This document shows positions 52,207-60,639 of a stretch of DNA of 64,000 nucleotides, one piece after another (within the stretch, counting starts at the first letter, position 1; the number at the start of each line of letters is the position of its first letter). The notes below the pieces were generated by a model. It saw nothing but the letters and a program-made list of their open reading frames with translations. It was not told the DNA's origin and did not search any database. The stretch spans positions 1 to 64,000 of the forward strand of contig CACVKW010000830.1 in assembly GCA_902749685.1 (NCBI GenBank). The letters run 5' to 3'. This DNA is from Olavius sp. associated proteobacterium Delta 1 (GTDB taxonomy: Bacteria; Desulfobacterota; Desulfobacteria; Desulfobacterales; JAFDCJ01). A program made the translations under genes and the position numbers.

Positions 52207-52962
52207 ATGAAATCAAGTTGTTACAGTATTGCTAGATTTCTGATTTTGGTGGCGATCGCTACTGTGTTAGGCCCAGGCCTGGTTCAGTTTGCAACGGCGT
52301 CTCCGGTTGGTACTGAATATGAAGCTTATCTGGAGATACCGCTGCTTTTAGAACCCGGCTATAAATCTTATCTAGAGACCGCGGTTCTGTTTGACGGCAA
52401 TCCGGCTATATTACCGGAATACGAGGGTCCTGCGCCTGGAGATGATCTTGATTCAGGCAAAGATATCTATATTGACGAAGACTATTCTGAGAATGCTTCC
52501 AGCGGGCGGGAAAACATTTTAATTCAAATTTCCAGCGGAGACGGTACCTCACTGACACTGAACGATATCGATGGGGATGGGACTGCAGTTCTGGAGCTGG
52601 TGTTTAGCGGAACTTTTTGGGAGGACTCGTGGGCGGACGCGGATGCCGGCATAAGCAAGATCGATTTTGAAACTTCCCTTTTGTTTCCCGGGGAAACGGA
52701 ATTCAATCCAGTAGACAGTGTCCAAAGCGAACCCCTAGGCGATGGCTCCCTCGACGATCCCCTGATTTTGGCCTTTGAAATTGATGCCGGAGAACTGATC
52801 GGGTTCGATGGCCCTGGTATCGTAAATTTGTCAGACTTGAGGTTGGACATGACCTTCCAGCCCGTCCCAATTCCCGGCTCCTTGCTGCTGCTGATCTCCG
52901 GCCTGATCTGTATTTTATCAATTAAAAGGAAATCTTGCGGCGCCAACGGCAATCACGAATAG
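52207..52962 (+). CDS. PEP-CTERM-type sorted exported protein, function unknown
   Basis: A 251-residue protein with an N-terminal signal peptide (about 8-33). The body is acidic and low in Cys, with SGDGTSLTLNDIDGDGTAVLEL. Its C-terminus reads VPIPGSLLLLISGLICILSI followed by KRK, the proline-motif, membrane segment and basic tail of exosortase substrates. The PEP motif is degenerate (PIPG). An exosortase is encoded at 63018, about 10 kb away. Likely attached to or processed at the cell surface. Strong ribosome site GGAGGGCAATT. Confidence 0.75.
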   Translation: MKSSCYSIARFLILVAIATVLGPGLVQFATASPVGTEYEAYLEIPLLLEPGYKSYLETAVLFDGNPAILPEYEGPAPGDDLDSGKDIYIDEDYSENASSGRENILIQISSGDGTSLTLNDIDGDGTAVLELVFSGTFWEDSWADADAGISKIDFETSLLFPGETEFNPVDSVQSEPLGDGSLDDPLILAFEIDAGELIGFDGPGIVNLSDLRLDMTFQPVPIPGSLLLLISGLICILSIKRKSCGANGNHE

Positions 52963-53395
52963 CCGTTTTGGCGGCCGTCAACGTATATTTGATACCGCTG
53001 CGGGATCGGTTGTCCCGATTTCCGAACAGGTTGCCTGGTAACTAGCGCGCTCGACCGCACTTTTATATACCACTTTCCTTCTTTTCATTGCACAAATCTT
53101 CCAAAGCGTGGGGCGGCTGATGGTTAAGCGCCAATGGTCGGCAGGTCCCATGTAATTATTCGTTCTCCTGGGCAGACGTCTTCGTTCATCTTCGCGCAAC
53201 TTATCTTTGGAATATATCATCGCTGGCTTAAACAACCTATTTTCTTGACAGTCCTGTTGCTAAATATTATCAATAAACAATAGCTGTTATCTTTGATTCC
53301 GGTTCTCGACCGGTTCCATCTCAGTTGAAAAAAGCCTCATCATCCGCCTTTGGGGGCAGATCCTCAAAAGCGTGCGTCGCGTCTAGGAATATCGA
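52963..53395. other. Intergenic region upstream of pqi-like operon
   Basis: About 433 bases. An 85-residue minus-strand open frame (52978-53235) has no recognisable domain or ribosome site and I do not call it. A candidate promoter for the pqi-like operon is listed separately. Confidence 0.45.
53245..53273 (+). promoter_or_regulatory. Candidate sigma70 promoter of the pqi-like operon
   Basis: TTGACA at 53245-53250 and TATCAA at 53268-53273 with a 17-nt spacer, about 120 nt upstream of the first pqiA-like gene. The -35 is perfect and the -10 is 4 of 6. No other good pair was seen in this gap. Confidence 0.4.
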
Positions 53396-53998
53396 ATGGA
53401 AGCATTGATTGCCTGCCACGAATGCGATTTGGTTCACCGTGTCAAACCGTTGCCTAAAAAAGGGGTTGCCAATTGTATACGCTGTGGATCCGTGCTTTAC
53501 CGCCATAAACCCAACAGCCTGGAGCGGACTTTGGCGCTTTCGCTGGCGGGTCTGGTGTTATTTGTGCTGGCCATCTCATTTCCGTTTCTGGCTTTAAAGA
53601 TGGAATCTCAGCTTCATCAAACCAATCTGATCACGGGGATAAAGGTGCTCTACACCCAGGACATGCAGGGCCTTGCGGTCGTGGTGCTGCTCACCACCAT
53701 CCTGGCGCCCCTGGCACAACTGCTGGGGATGCTTTATTTGCTGCTGCCCTTGCGGCACAATCGCGTCCCGCCCAAATTTGCGCCGATCTTTCGATTTGTG
53801 CGCGGTTTGCAACCCTGGAGCATGATGGAGGTCTTTATGCTGGGCATTCTGGTATCCGTTGTTAAGCTGGCTAAAATGGCCCAGATTGTTCCGGGGATCG
53901 CCATTTTTTCATTTTTTGGACTGATCGTGGTGCTGGCCGCGGCCACTGTATCCCTGGATCCCCATGAAATCTGGCATAGATGGGAGAAGCTGCGATGA
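53396..53998 (+). CDS. PqiA-like inner-membrane protein (first copy)
   Basis: A 200-residue protein. A zinc-ribbon-like N-terminus (CHECDLVHRVKPLP, NCIRCGSVLYRHKPNSLERT) is followed by four hydrophobic segments (about residues 45-190). Its arrangement corresponds to one half of the duplicated E. coli PqiA/LetA. PqiA-family proteins partner with MCE proteins in lipid transport between membranes. The stop overlaps the start of the second copy (ATGA). Confidence 0.88.
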   Translation: MEALIACHECDLVHRVKPLPKKGVANCIRCGSVLYRHKPNSLERTLALSLAGLVLFVLAISFPFLALKMESQLHQTNLITGIKVLYTQDMQGLAVVVLLTTILAPLAQLLGMLYLLLPLRHNRVPPKFAPIFRFVRGLQPWSMMEVFMLGILVSVVKLAKMAQIVPGIAIFSFFGLIVVLAAATVSLDPHEIWHRWEKLR

Positions 53999-54633
53999 AG
54001 CCGATTCCTTTCACCGCGCGCAATGCGTCGCAGATCAGTTGCCACAGCTGCCATCTGCTTTGCCGGATCAACTTCTCGAAAATCGGTAAATCTTTAGTCT
54101 GTCCGCGCTGTGGATCAACTTTGCATCAACGCAAGCCGAACAGCCTCAAGCGCACCTGGGCCCTGGTTCTGGCGGCAATCATTTTCTATATTCCCGCCAA
54201 TCTGCTGCCCGTCACGGTAGTCATATCATTCGGTAAAGCCCAGGCTGATACGATCATGAGCGGTGTCATCTATTTTATTGCCAGCGGGATGTGGCCGATC
54301 GCCCTGGTCATTTTTGTTGCCAGTATTTTGGTGCCGATGTTGAAGCTGATCATTCTCACATTTTTGCTAATTACCGTGCAGCGCAAATCCGCCTGGCGGC
54401 CCAAAGACCGCACGCGGCTTTATCGCCTTACCGAGGCGGTCGGCCGCTGGTCCATGGTTGACATTTATGTGGTCACGATTCTGGTGGCACTAGTCAACTT
54501 AGGCAACCTGGCAACCATAAAGGCCGGACCGGGCGCGGGGTTTTTTGCCGCGGTGGTTGTGATTACCATGTTTGCCGCAATGAGTTTTGACCCCAGACTG
54601 ATATGGGATGCAAAGGAGACCCTCGATGAGTGA
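53995..54633 (+). CDS. PqiA-like inner-membrane protein (second copy)
   Basis: A 212-residue protein starting at ATG 53995, overlapping the previous stop. It has the same plan as the first: SCHSCHLLCRINFSKIGKSL and VCPRCGSTLHQRKPNSLKRT, then four hydrophobic segments. In E. coli the two halves are fused in one protein; here they are separate genes. It is followed by the MCE gene with an 8-nt overlap. Confidence 0.88.
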   Translation: MKPIPFTARNASQISCHSCHLLCRINFSKIGKSLVCPRCGSTLHQRKPNSLKRTWALVLAAIIFYIPANLLPVTVVISFGKAQADTIMSGVIYFIASGMWPIALVIFVASILVPMLKLIILTFLLITVQRKSAWRPKDRTRLYRLTEAVGRWSMVDIYVVTILVALVNLGNLATIKAGPGAGFFAAVVVITMFAAMSFDPRLIWDAKETLDE

Positions 54634-56380
54634 AGAAAATGCCCGCAAAGAAGAGGTCCATGAGCTGCCCGATGCGGTCGTTTCAACCCGCAGACACCAG
54701 ATTTCGATTGTATGGTTTGTTCCACTGGTGGCGCTCCTCATCGGAGGCTGGCTGGTTTATAAAACTTTATCGGAAAAAGGCCCGATCATCACCATTGCAT
54801 TCAAATCCGCCGAAGGGCTTGAAGCCGGCAAGACCAAGATCAAATACAAAGATGTGGAGCTCGGTCAGGTGACGGAAATCCGACTCACGCCGGATCTTTC
54901 CCGGGTGCTGGTGACGGCCGAGCTGGTCAAAGAGGCGAAAGAATTTTTGTCGGCCAACACGCGATTTTGGGTCGTGCGGGCCCGGGTCGCGGCCGGCCAG
55001 ATTTCCGGACTCGGCACGCTTTTTTCAGGGGCTTACATCGGACTGGATCCCGGCAAACCGGGATTGCCCGGGTCTCAATTTGTAGGAATGGAAATCCCGC
55101 CGGTGGTAACCACGGATTTGCCCGGCCGGCATTATAGACTGCATGCCTCACGCCTGGGATCTTTAGATATTGGTGCACCGGTTTATTTTCGCCAAATCAA
55201 AGTGGGCCAGGTAGTTGGTTACAAACTCGAGGAAGACGGCGAGGCCGTATCTGTTAAAATCTTTATCAATGATCCGGTTGACAAACAGGTTCACAAAAAC
55301 ACCCGCTTCTGGAATGCCAGTGGTCTGGATTTTGCGGTTGATGCCGGCGGCATCCGGGTCAATACTGAATCCCTTGTGACCATTCTGATCGGCGGAATTG
55401 CCTTCGATACACCGGCCAACCTGGAGCCGGGCGGTCCGGCGGAAGATGGCGATAACTTCAAGCTTTATGAATCGCGCGAGCGTATTTTCGATAAAACATA
55501 CACCGAAAAAAGCCGCTGGTTATTATATTTTGAAGGTTCGGTCAGGGGGCTGACGGTGGGATCACCGGTCGAATTTCGTGGGATTCCCGTCGGTCAGGTG
55601 CTGGATATCAACATGGAGTATGATGCCGCGAAGAAGGTTTTTCTGATCCCGGTTCTGATTGAAATAGAGCAGGAGCGGATCAAAGTCATCGGCGAAATGA
55701 ACGAGACCGATCGCAAAGAGCAAAATGATTACCTCGTGGCGCAGGGAATGCGGGCCCAGCTCAAAACCGGCAGCCTGATTACCGGGCAACTGTATGTCGA
55801 TCTGGATTTTCATCCGAATGCAGAGCCGGCGCAAATAGTCTGGGAGGGCCGCTATCCGCAGATGCCGACGGTGCCGACTTCCATGGAAGAAATTACAACC
55901 AGTTTGACCCATCTTTTGAAAAAACTTGAAAAACTGCCCATCGAACAAATCGGCAACGATTTACGGGATACGGTCCAGGGCGCCAAGCGCCTGGTCAATT
56001 CAGCCGAACTGCAGGAAGCCATCGCAGCCTTAAACCAAACGCTGACTCAGGTGCAGCAATTTACCGCAACCTTGAGCAAGGTGATTACCCCCGCACTGAG
56101 ATCCACGGTTGCCAACTTGAATACGACGCTTCAGCATACCCAAAAACTTGCCCAGAATTTTGATCGGACGGTTGTGCCGGAATTAAACACCACCCTGAAA
56201 GAAGCTCAGTCCACATTGAATACCATTAAGGGCTCGGTCAGCAAAGATTCGCCGCTGTACTACGAACTGATGCGTGTATTTAAAGAGCTTAGCGGGGCTG
56301 CGCGTTCGATCCGCGTGATGGCTGATTATTTAGAGCGAAATCCGGATGCGCTGATTTACGGGAAAGGGAAAAGACGATGA
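54626..56380 (+). CDS. PqiB-like MCE-domain protein
   Basis: The start at ATG 54626 (MSEENARKEEVHEL) has AAGGAG upstream. The 584-residue protein has one N-terminal transmembrane segment (IVWFVPLVALLIGGWLVYK), three MCE domains (about 45-140, 160-260, 285-400; e.g. ITIAFKSAEGLEAGKTKIKY, GSVRGLTVGSPVEFRGIPVG) and a long helical C-terminal region (about 430-570). In PqiB the MCE rings and helices form a periplasm-spanning lipid tunnel. It is coupled to the lipoprotein gene downstream by ATGA. Confidence 0.92.
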   Translation: MSEENARKEEVHELPDAVVSTRRHQISIVWFVPLVALLIGGWLVYKTLSEKGPIITIAFKSAEGLEAGKTKIKYKDVELGQVTEIRLTPDLSRVLVTAELVKEAKEFLSANTRFWVVRARVAAGQISGLGTLFSGAYIGLDPGKPGLPGSQFVGMEIPPVVTTDLPGRHYRLHASRLGSLDIGAPVYFRQIKVGQVVGYKLEEDGEAVSVKIFINDPVDKQVHKNTRFWNASGLDFAVDAGGIRVNTESLVTILIGGIAFDTPANLEPGGPAEDGDNFKLYESRERIFDKTYTEKSRWLLYFEGSVRGLTVGSPVEFRGIPVGQVLDINMEYDAAKKVFLIPVLIEIEQERIKVIGEMNETDRKEQNDYLVAQGMRAQLKTGSLITGQLYVDLDFHPNAEPAQIVWEGRYPQMPTVPTSMEEITTSLTHLLKKLEKLPIEQIGNDLRDTVQGAKRLVNSAELQEAIAALNQTLTQVQQFTATLSKVITPALRSTVANLNTTLQHTQKLAQNFDRTVVPELNTTLKEAQSTLNTIKGSVSKDSPLYYELMRVFKELSGAARSIRVMADYLERNPDALIYGKGKRR

Positions 56381-57000
56381 TAACCAATAGACACCCGCAA
56401 AACCTCGGCTTGATAATTTTTATAGGGCTGGTTTTCCTGGCCGGATGCCGCAGTGCCACCACGCCGGTGGAATTTTATACATTGGCGCCATTAACCTCTG
56501 TTTCAGAGGCGGATAAAATTGCCGGGTTAGGAGACAACATTGCTGTCGGCGTCGGACCGCTGCAGATTCCCAAAATTATTGACCGGCCGCAAATCGTCAC
56601 CCGCATTGGTCCCAATAAAATCAATGTCGATGAATTTCATCGCTGGGCCGGTTCAGTTTATGAGGATTTTTTGAGGGCCGTGACGATGAATCTTGCGGCC
56701 CTTTTGCAATCCAATCTGGTGGTGGCTTTCCCGTGGGAAGAGTACGTTGATCCGGATTACCGCGTTTATCTGGCGGTCCATCAATTCGACGGCCGGCTGG
56801 GACAATATGCCCAATTGGACATCACCTGGACCATAACCGCCCGGGAAGCCCTGGAGATATTGTTCGTACGCAAGTCCTTGATCAGAGAGCCAGTCCAGGG
56901 GGATGATTATGATGCCTTTATTGCAGCCAAAAGCCGGATCCTGGCCAGGCTCAGTCGACAAATCGCCCAGGGAATCAAGGCGGCACACGGCGGTCAGTAA
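56377..57000 (+). CDS. PqiC/ABC-type auxiliary lipoprotein
   Basis: A 207-residue lipoprotein with lipobox VFLAGCRSA (Cys about 24) and the ABC_trans_aux/PqiC start TTPVEFYTLAPL. IAVGVGPLQIPKIIDRPQIV and RWAGSVYEDFLRAVTMNL are typical. It caps the PqiB tunnel at the outer membrane in E. coli. It is the last gene of the four-gene operon. A nested hairpin (57004-57036) follows but has no U-run. Confidence 0.9.
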   Translation: MITNRHPQNLGLIIFIGLVFLAGCRSATTPVEFYTLAPLTSVSEADKIAGLGDNIAVGVGPLQIPKIIDRPQIVTRIGPNKINVDEFHRWAGSVYEDFLRAVTMNLAALLQSNLVVAFPWEEYVDPDYRVYLAVHQFDGRLGQYAQLDITWTITAREALEILFVRKSLIREPVQGDDYDAFIAAKSRILARLSRQIAQGIKAAHGGQ

Positions 57001-57082
57001 ACCCCTGAGCCCAATAGAGCGATAAACGCTTCCTCAGACGTGAATTGTTAAAGGATAGAGTTCACTGAAGTGGCGGATTGAG

Positions 57083-58135
57083 CTAAAGCCGCCCAAATTC
57101 TTCGACCGCTTCAATAAACGCAGCAATGTTTTCAAAGGGCGCAAAATCGATGTCGTAGGCCGGTGCCAACAGCAGGCCTTGTGGCCCTAAAGTTTTAATG
57201 CACCGCTTGACTTCGGACCGGATCTGATCCCGTGTCCCCCAGTCCCACAGACGTGCACTGCCAACGGCTCCCCACATGGCCAGACGATCGCCGAATTCAC
57301 GCTTGATGGCGGCACCATCCATGCAGTCCGGCTGGATTGGGTTGATGACATTCACACCGATATCCACCAGGTCGGGTACAAGCCGGGTGAAGTCGCCGTC
57401 GCAGTGATAGAAGATCAATAAATCCGGTGATTCCTCCCGCGCGATATTGATTACCCGGGCCAATCGACCTTTAAAATATTGGCGCCAGGTGGCCGGGCCG
57501 ATCATCAAGCCGGTCGGCATGGCCACGTCATCATCCAGCAGCAGGATGTCGACACCGGCCCGGGCCAAAATGAGCGCGTTTTCAATCAGCATCGATGTCA
57601 GCTGATCGAGCAGGTAGTCGGCCATGCCACGACGGTCCACCAGATCGGTCATGAAATTTTCGAAACCGCGCAGGCGCCAGGCGGCCTCAAACAGTTCACC
57701 GCCCAGGTGGGGCGGCGCACCGGCCACAGCAAATCCCTGAGCATGCAAACGCTGCACTTTTTGGCTGAGACCCGCGTGACGCGTTGGATTTGAGAGATCC
57801 GGGAAGACATATTTTACCAGATCCTTTAAGGAGCGGACGCTGGACAGCGGGCGAGCTGTTCCCCTTTGCGGGTGATATTGCCATTCATGGTAGGTGCGAA
57901 GCTGGGCCGGATTTCCCACATGGATGTCCTCCGGCAGCGTGTCCAAATAGCGCCGAAAAGTATCCTGGTTGTCCGGCGGATCGAACTCGGCGTAGCGGAT
58001 GTCCAGATTGAAGTAATCCTCGGGCGCCGTCGGGGCAATGGCCTCCAGATCCTGGTCAAAAAACCCCAGGGCCTTTGGAATTCGATCCGGTTTACGGCAA
58101 AGCAGCGCTTCTCTTACCCGTTCGCGTGAATTCAT
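57083..58135 (-). CDS. Uroporphyrinogen-decarboxylase-family protein (methyltransferase-like)
   Basis: A 350-residue protein of the UroD/MtaA-CmuA family. NSRERVREALLCRKPDRIPK is the usual start. The barrel includes VDILLLDDDVAMPTGLMIGP, LLIFYHCDGDFTRLVPDLVD, GVNVINPIQPDCMDGAAIKR and a C-terminal LLAPAYDIDFAPFENIAAFI. Members outside haem synthesis often act as corrinoid or thiol methyltransferases. The CDG/HCD region suggests a metal-binding His/Cys. Substrate unknown. No corrinoid protein is adjacent. Confidence 0.8.
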   Translation of the reverse strand: MNSRERVREALLCRKPDRIPKALGFFDQDLEAIAPTAPEDYFNLDIRYAEFDPPDNQDTFRRYLDTLPEDIHVGNPAQLRTYHEWQYHPQRGTARPLSSVRSLKDLVKYVFPDLSNPTRHAGLSQKVQRLHAQGFAVAGAPPHLGGELFEAAWRLRGFENFMTDLVDRRGMADYLLDQLTSMLIENALILARAGVDILLLDDDVAMPTGLMIGPATWRQYFKGRLARVINIAREESPDLLIFYHCDGDFTRLVPDLVDIGVNVINPIQPDCMDGAAIKREFGDRLAMWGAVGSARLWDWGTRDQIRSEVKRCIKTLGPQGLLLAPAYDIDFAPFENIAAFIEAVEEFGRL

Positions 58136-58173
58136 CGAACCTCCTACCCAAGTGAATTAAAACCAATGGGGAG

Positions 58174-58281
58174 TTAATACCTGAATTTTGCATGCAAATA
58201 ACGCTCAGTGAAGTTTACGGTCAAGTTACCGCAATAGACTTGCAGCGATGATTGTTACTCTAAAATTAAGGTATCAGTTAA
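58174..58281. repeat. About 100-bp element with inverted ends, family B, copy 2
   Basis: The element starts TTAATACCTGAATTTTGCAT and ends AAAATTAAGGTATCAGTTAA; the ends are imperfect complements. It aligns with the reverse strand of 48183-48284 across the whole length. It is located between the UroD-family gene and thioredoxin. Confidence 0.7.
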
Positions 58282-58362
58282 CCCTTGAACTTTTACCCAT
58301 TCGGTTATACGTTTCATTGCAGATGACATCAAGTAAGAAAAACGATGAAAGGAATTTACAAA

Positions 58363-58725
58363 ATGGCACAAAATCTATTGGAAATTGACGACAGCAGCTT
58401 TGAAGCCCAGGTGCTGCAGGCGGATAAACCGGTCCTGGTCGATTTCTGGGCGCCCTGGTGTGGGCCCTGTAAAGGTATTGGTCTAATAGTTGATAAATTG
58501 GCCGAAAGTTACGGCGACCAGATCCTGTTTGTCAAATGCAACGCGGACGACAGTCAGCAATCGGCGGCCAAATATGGCATTAAATCCATACCAACCCTGA
58601 TGTTTTTCAAAGGCGGCAACGTATTCGATAAAATATCCGGCATGACCAATCAGGCCAAAATTGAGGAAGTGCTCAAAAAAATCCTGGCCGGCGAGCAAGG
58701 GGCGGCGCCGTTTATTGTTCAGTAA
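58363..58725 (+). CDS. Thioredoxin
   Basis: I prefer ATG 58363 (MAQNLLEIDDSSFEAQ), with AAAGGA 9 nt upstream, over ATG 58345. The 120-residue protein has a classic active site WAPWCGPCKG and the cis-Pro loop KSIPTLMFFKGG. It reduces disulfides in the cytoplasm and could serve the thiol peroxidase at 28459. It follows repeat family B and precedes the CoA-transferase genes. Confidence 0.95.
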   Translation: MAQNLLEIDDSSFEAQVLQADKPVLVDFWAPWCGPCKGIGLIVDKLAESYGDQILFVKCNADDSQQSAAKYGIKSIPTLMFFKGGNVFDKISGMTNQAKIEEVLKKILAGEQGAAPFIVQ

Positions 58726-58818
58726 CCTAATTATCAACTCAAATTTATGGTTGTATGGGGAGCCTAAACGACTCACCCTGTTTACTATGGCAGGCACGTT
58801 CTTAGCCGAGGTTTTCAA

Positions 58819-59514
58819 ATGATCGATAAAACCTGTTTGATAGAAAATATCCGCATACGATTTAAGGACGGGATGACCGTCATGGTCGGCGGGTTCGGAG
58901 TTCCCGGAACCCCTTTTACCCTAATCGATGCGCTGCTGGCAAATGGCGCTTGCGGACTGACCCTTATCAAAAATGAGGCCAACGAAGACCATATGGGGTT
59001 GTCCAAGCTGATCGAGGCCGGGCATGCCAATAAACTTATCACCTCGCATCTCGGGTTGAATGCCACGGTTATCGGCATGATGAACCGCGCAGAAATTGAA
59101 GTGGAATTCTATCCGCAGGGGATTCTGGCCGAGAAAATCCGGGCCGGGGGTGCCGGACTCCACGGCATCCTGACCGATATCGGGATCGACACCATTCTGG
59201 CGCAAAACAAAGAGCTGACAACAATCAACGGACAGCGGGTCATGATCGAGCCGGCTTTGCGGGCGGATGTGGCTCTGATTCATGCCGCCGCCGCCGATCC
59301 TTTCGGAAATCTGATCTATGAAAAAAGCGCCCGCAATTTCAATCCGGCGATGGCCACCGCCGCCGGGACCGTGATTGTCGAAACCGAGAGGCTGGTGGCA
59401 CTCGGAGAATTGGAGCCGGATATGATTCACACCCCCGGGGGCTTTGTCGACCATGTTGTGGTCTTGGACCAACTATCGGACGAATACGGAATTCTGGAGC
59501 ATCATGTCTTATAA
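58819..59514 (+). CDS. CoA-transferase subunit A (3-oxoacid/acetate type)
   Basis: A 231-residue subunit. It has MTVMVGGFGVPGTPFTLIDA and IKNEANEDHMGLSKLIEAGH, as in AtoD/ScoA-type subunits. It binds CoA and partners the beta subunit, with which it overlaps by 11 nt. It moves CoA between acids such as acetoacetate, acetate or succinate. GAGG precedes ATG 58819. Confidence 0.92.
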   Translation: MIDKTCLIENIRIRFKDGMTVMVGGFGVPGTPFTLIDALLANGACGLTLIKNEANEDHMGLSKLIEAGHANKLITSHLGLNATVIGMMNRAEIEVEFYPQGILAEKIRAGGAGLHGILTDIGIDTILAQNKELTTINGQRVMIEPALRADVALIHAAAADPFGNLIYEKSARNFNPAMATAAGTVIVETERLVALGELEPDMIHTPGGFVDHVVVLDQLSDEYGILEHHVL

Positions 59515-60154
59515 AGAAAAAATTGCCAAAAGAGCGGCCGCCGAAATTCAGGAGGGTCAGATCATCAACCTGGGGATCGGCATACCCACATTGATTCCCA
59601 AATATCTGGCCGGTAAGAAGCAGGTCATCGTGCACTCCGAAAACGGGATTCTCGGTATGGGAAACCCCCGCAAACGCGGTTCGGAGGATCGCAACCTGAT
59701 CGATGCCGGCGGCACCTATGTCACCATCGAAACCGGCGGTTGCTATTTTGACAGTGTGCTCTCTTTTTCTCTGGTTCGCGGCGGCCGGCTGGACCTGGCT
59801 GTCATCGGTGCGCTGCAGGTGTCGGCCGCGGGCGACCTGGCCAACTGGATCATCCCGGGCAAGTACGCCCCGGGAATCGGCGGGGGGATGGAACTGGCCC
59901 AGAAAGCCCGGCGCTTGATCATAACGACCACCCACACGACCCGGGAGGGAAAGCCTAAAATTCTTCAAAGTTGTGATTTGCCCCTCACCGCCAAGGGATG
60001 TGTAAATACCATCATCACCGAACTGGCGGTGATGGATGTCGTTGAAGGGGGCGTACTGCTGCGGGAAATCGCCGAAGAAACCGAATTGGAGACCGTCATG
60101 GCTAAAACCGGTGCCACGGTCATGATACCGCAGGGGGATCTCCCCAGGTTCTAA
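59504..60154 (+). CDS. CoA-transferase subunit B
   Basis: The start at ATG 59504 (MSYKEKIAKRAAAEIQEG) has GGAG 5 nt upstream; a longer open frame from 59444 would overlap subunit A by 70 nt. The 216-residue subunit has the GIGIPTLIPKYL segment and the catalytic Glu in VHSENGILGMG, where the enzyme-CoA thioester forms. Together with subunit A and the acetoacetyl-CoA synthetase at 49683 it fits ketone-body/short-chain acid use. Confidence 0.93.
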   Translation: MSYKEKIAKRAAAEIQEGQIINLGIGIPTLIPKYLAGKKQVIVHSENGILGMGNPRKRGSEDRNLIDAGGTYVTIETGGCYFDSVLSFSLVRGGRLDLAVIGALQVSAAGDLANWIIPGKYAPGIGGGMELAQKARRLIITTTHTTREGKPKILQSCDLPLTAKGCVNTIITELAVMDVVEGGVLLREIAEETELETVMAKTGATVMIPQGDLPRF

Positions 60155-60639
60155 TCCCTTCTTATCGCCATGGCAGTGGTGATTATTCACTCCTCGATTG
60201 GTGTCAGCATCGGCTCCTTCGCATCCGCGCCTTGCCGGCCGGGCTGTTCACACCCCGAATTGAAAGCAGCTTCTTGTATTTATCCTGCATTTTTTTCGCA
60301 GCAATCTCCCGGGCACCATCACCTATTCGACCTCATTTTTAATCACGAAACAACTTTTGGCACCTCTTTTTGGGAATAGAAAGCGTATAAGATGTCCTGC
60401 TTTTGAGGAGCAGGGCAGCCAATGCTTTGCAATACCAAGCAGACGAAACTTTGCTCAAGTATACTCAAAAACAACCGATATAATTTGGATCGAGTATCCT
60501 GGTGGTGTAACCGAGGCGTTCAGGTCAAAGATCAAAAACAACTAAGGATCCCAAAAAATAAATTGAGCCCGGCTACTGGGTAATAAAAATCATTCCCATT
60601 CAAAACCCAGTAAACAGAAACCAGAAATCAGGAGCTATC
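60155..60639. other. Intergenic region upstream of VIT/exosortase genes
   Basis: About 485 bases without a convincing gene. Short open frames near 60357-60545 have no recognisable domain. AACCCAGTAAACAGAAACCAG (60605-60625) is a short word-like stretch just before the ribosome site AGGAG of the next gene. Confidence 0.5.

Noticed and set aside
52978-53235. 85-residue minus-strand open frame
   Set aside because: Basic, low-complexity start and no ribosome site or family match; may be chance.
60357-60545. 62-residue open frame before the VIT gene
   Set aside because: No ribosome site, no recognisable domain, and base composition like the surrounding non-coding DNA.
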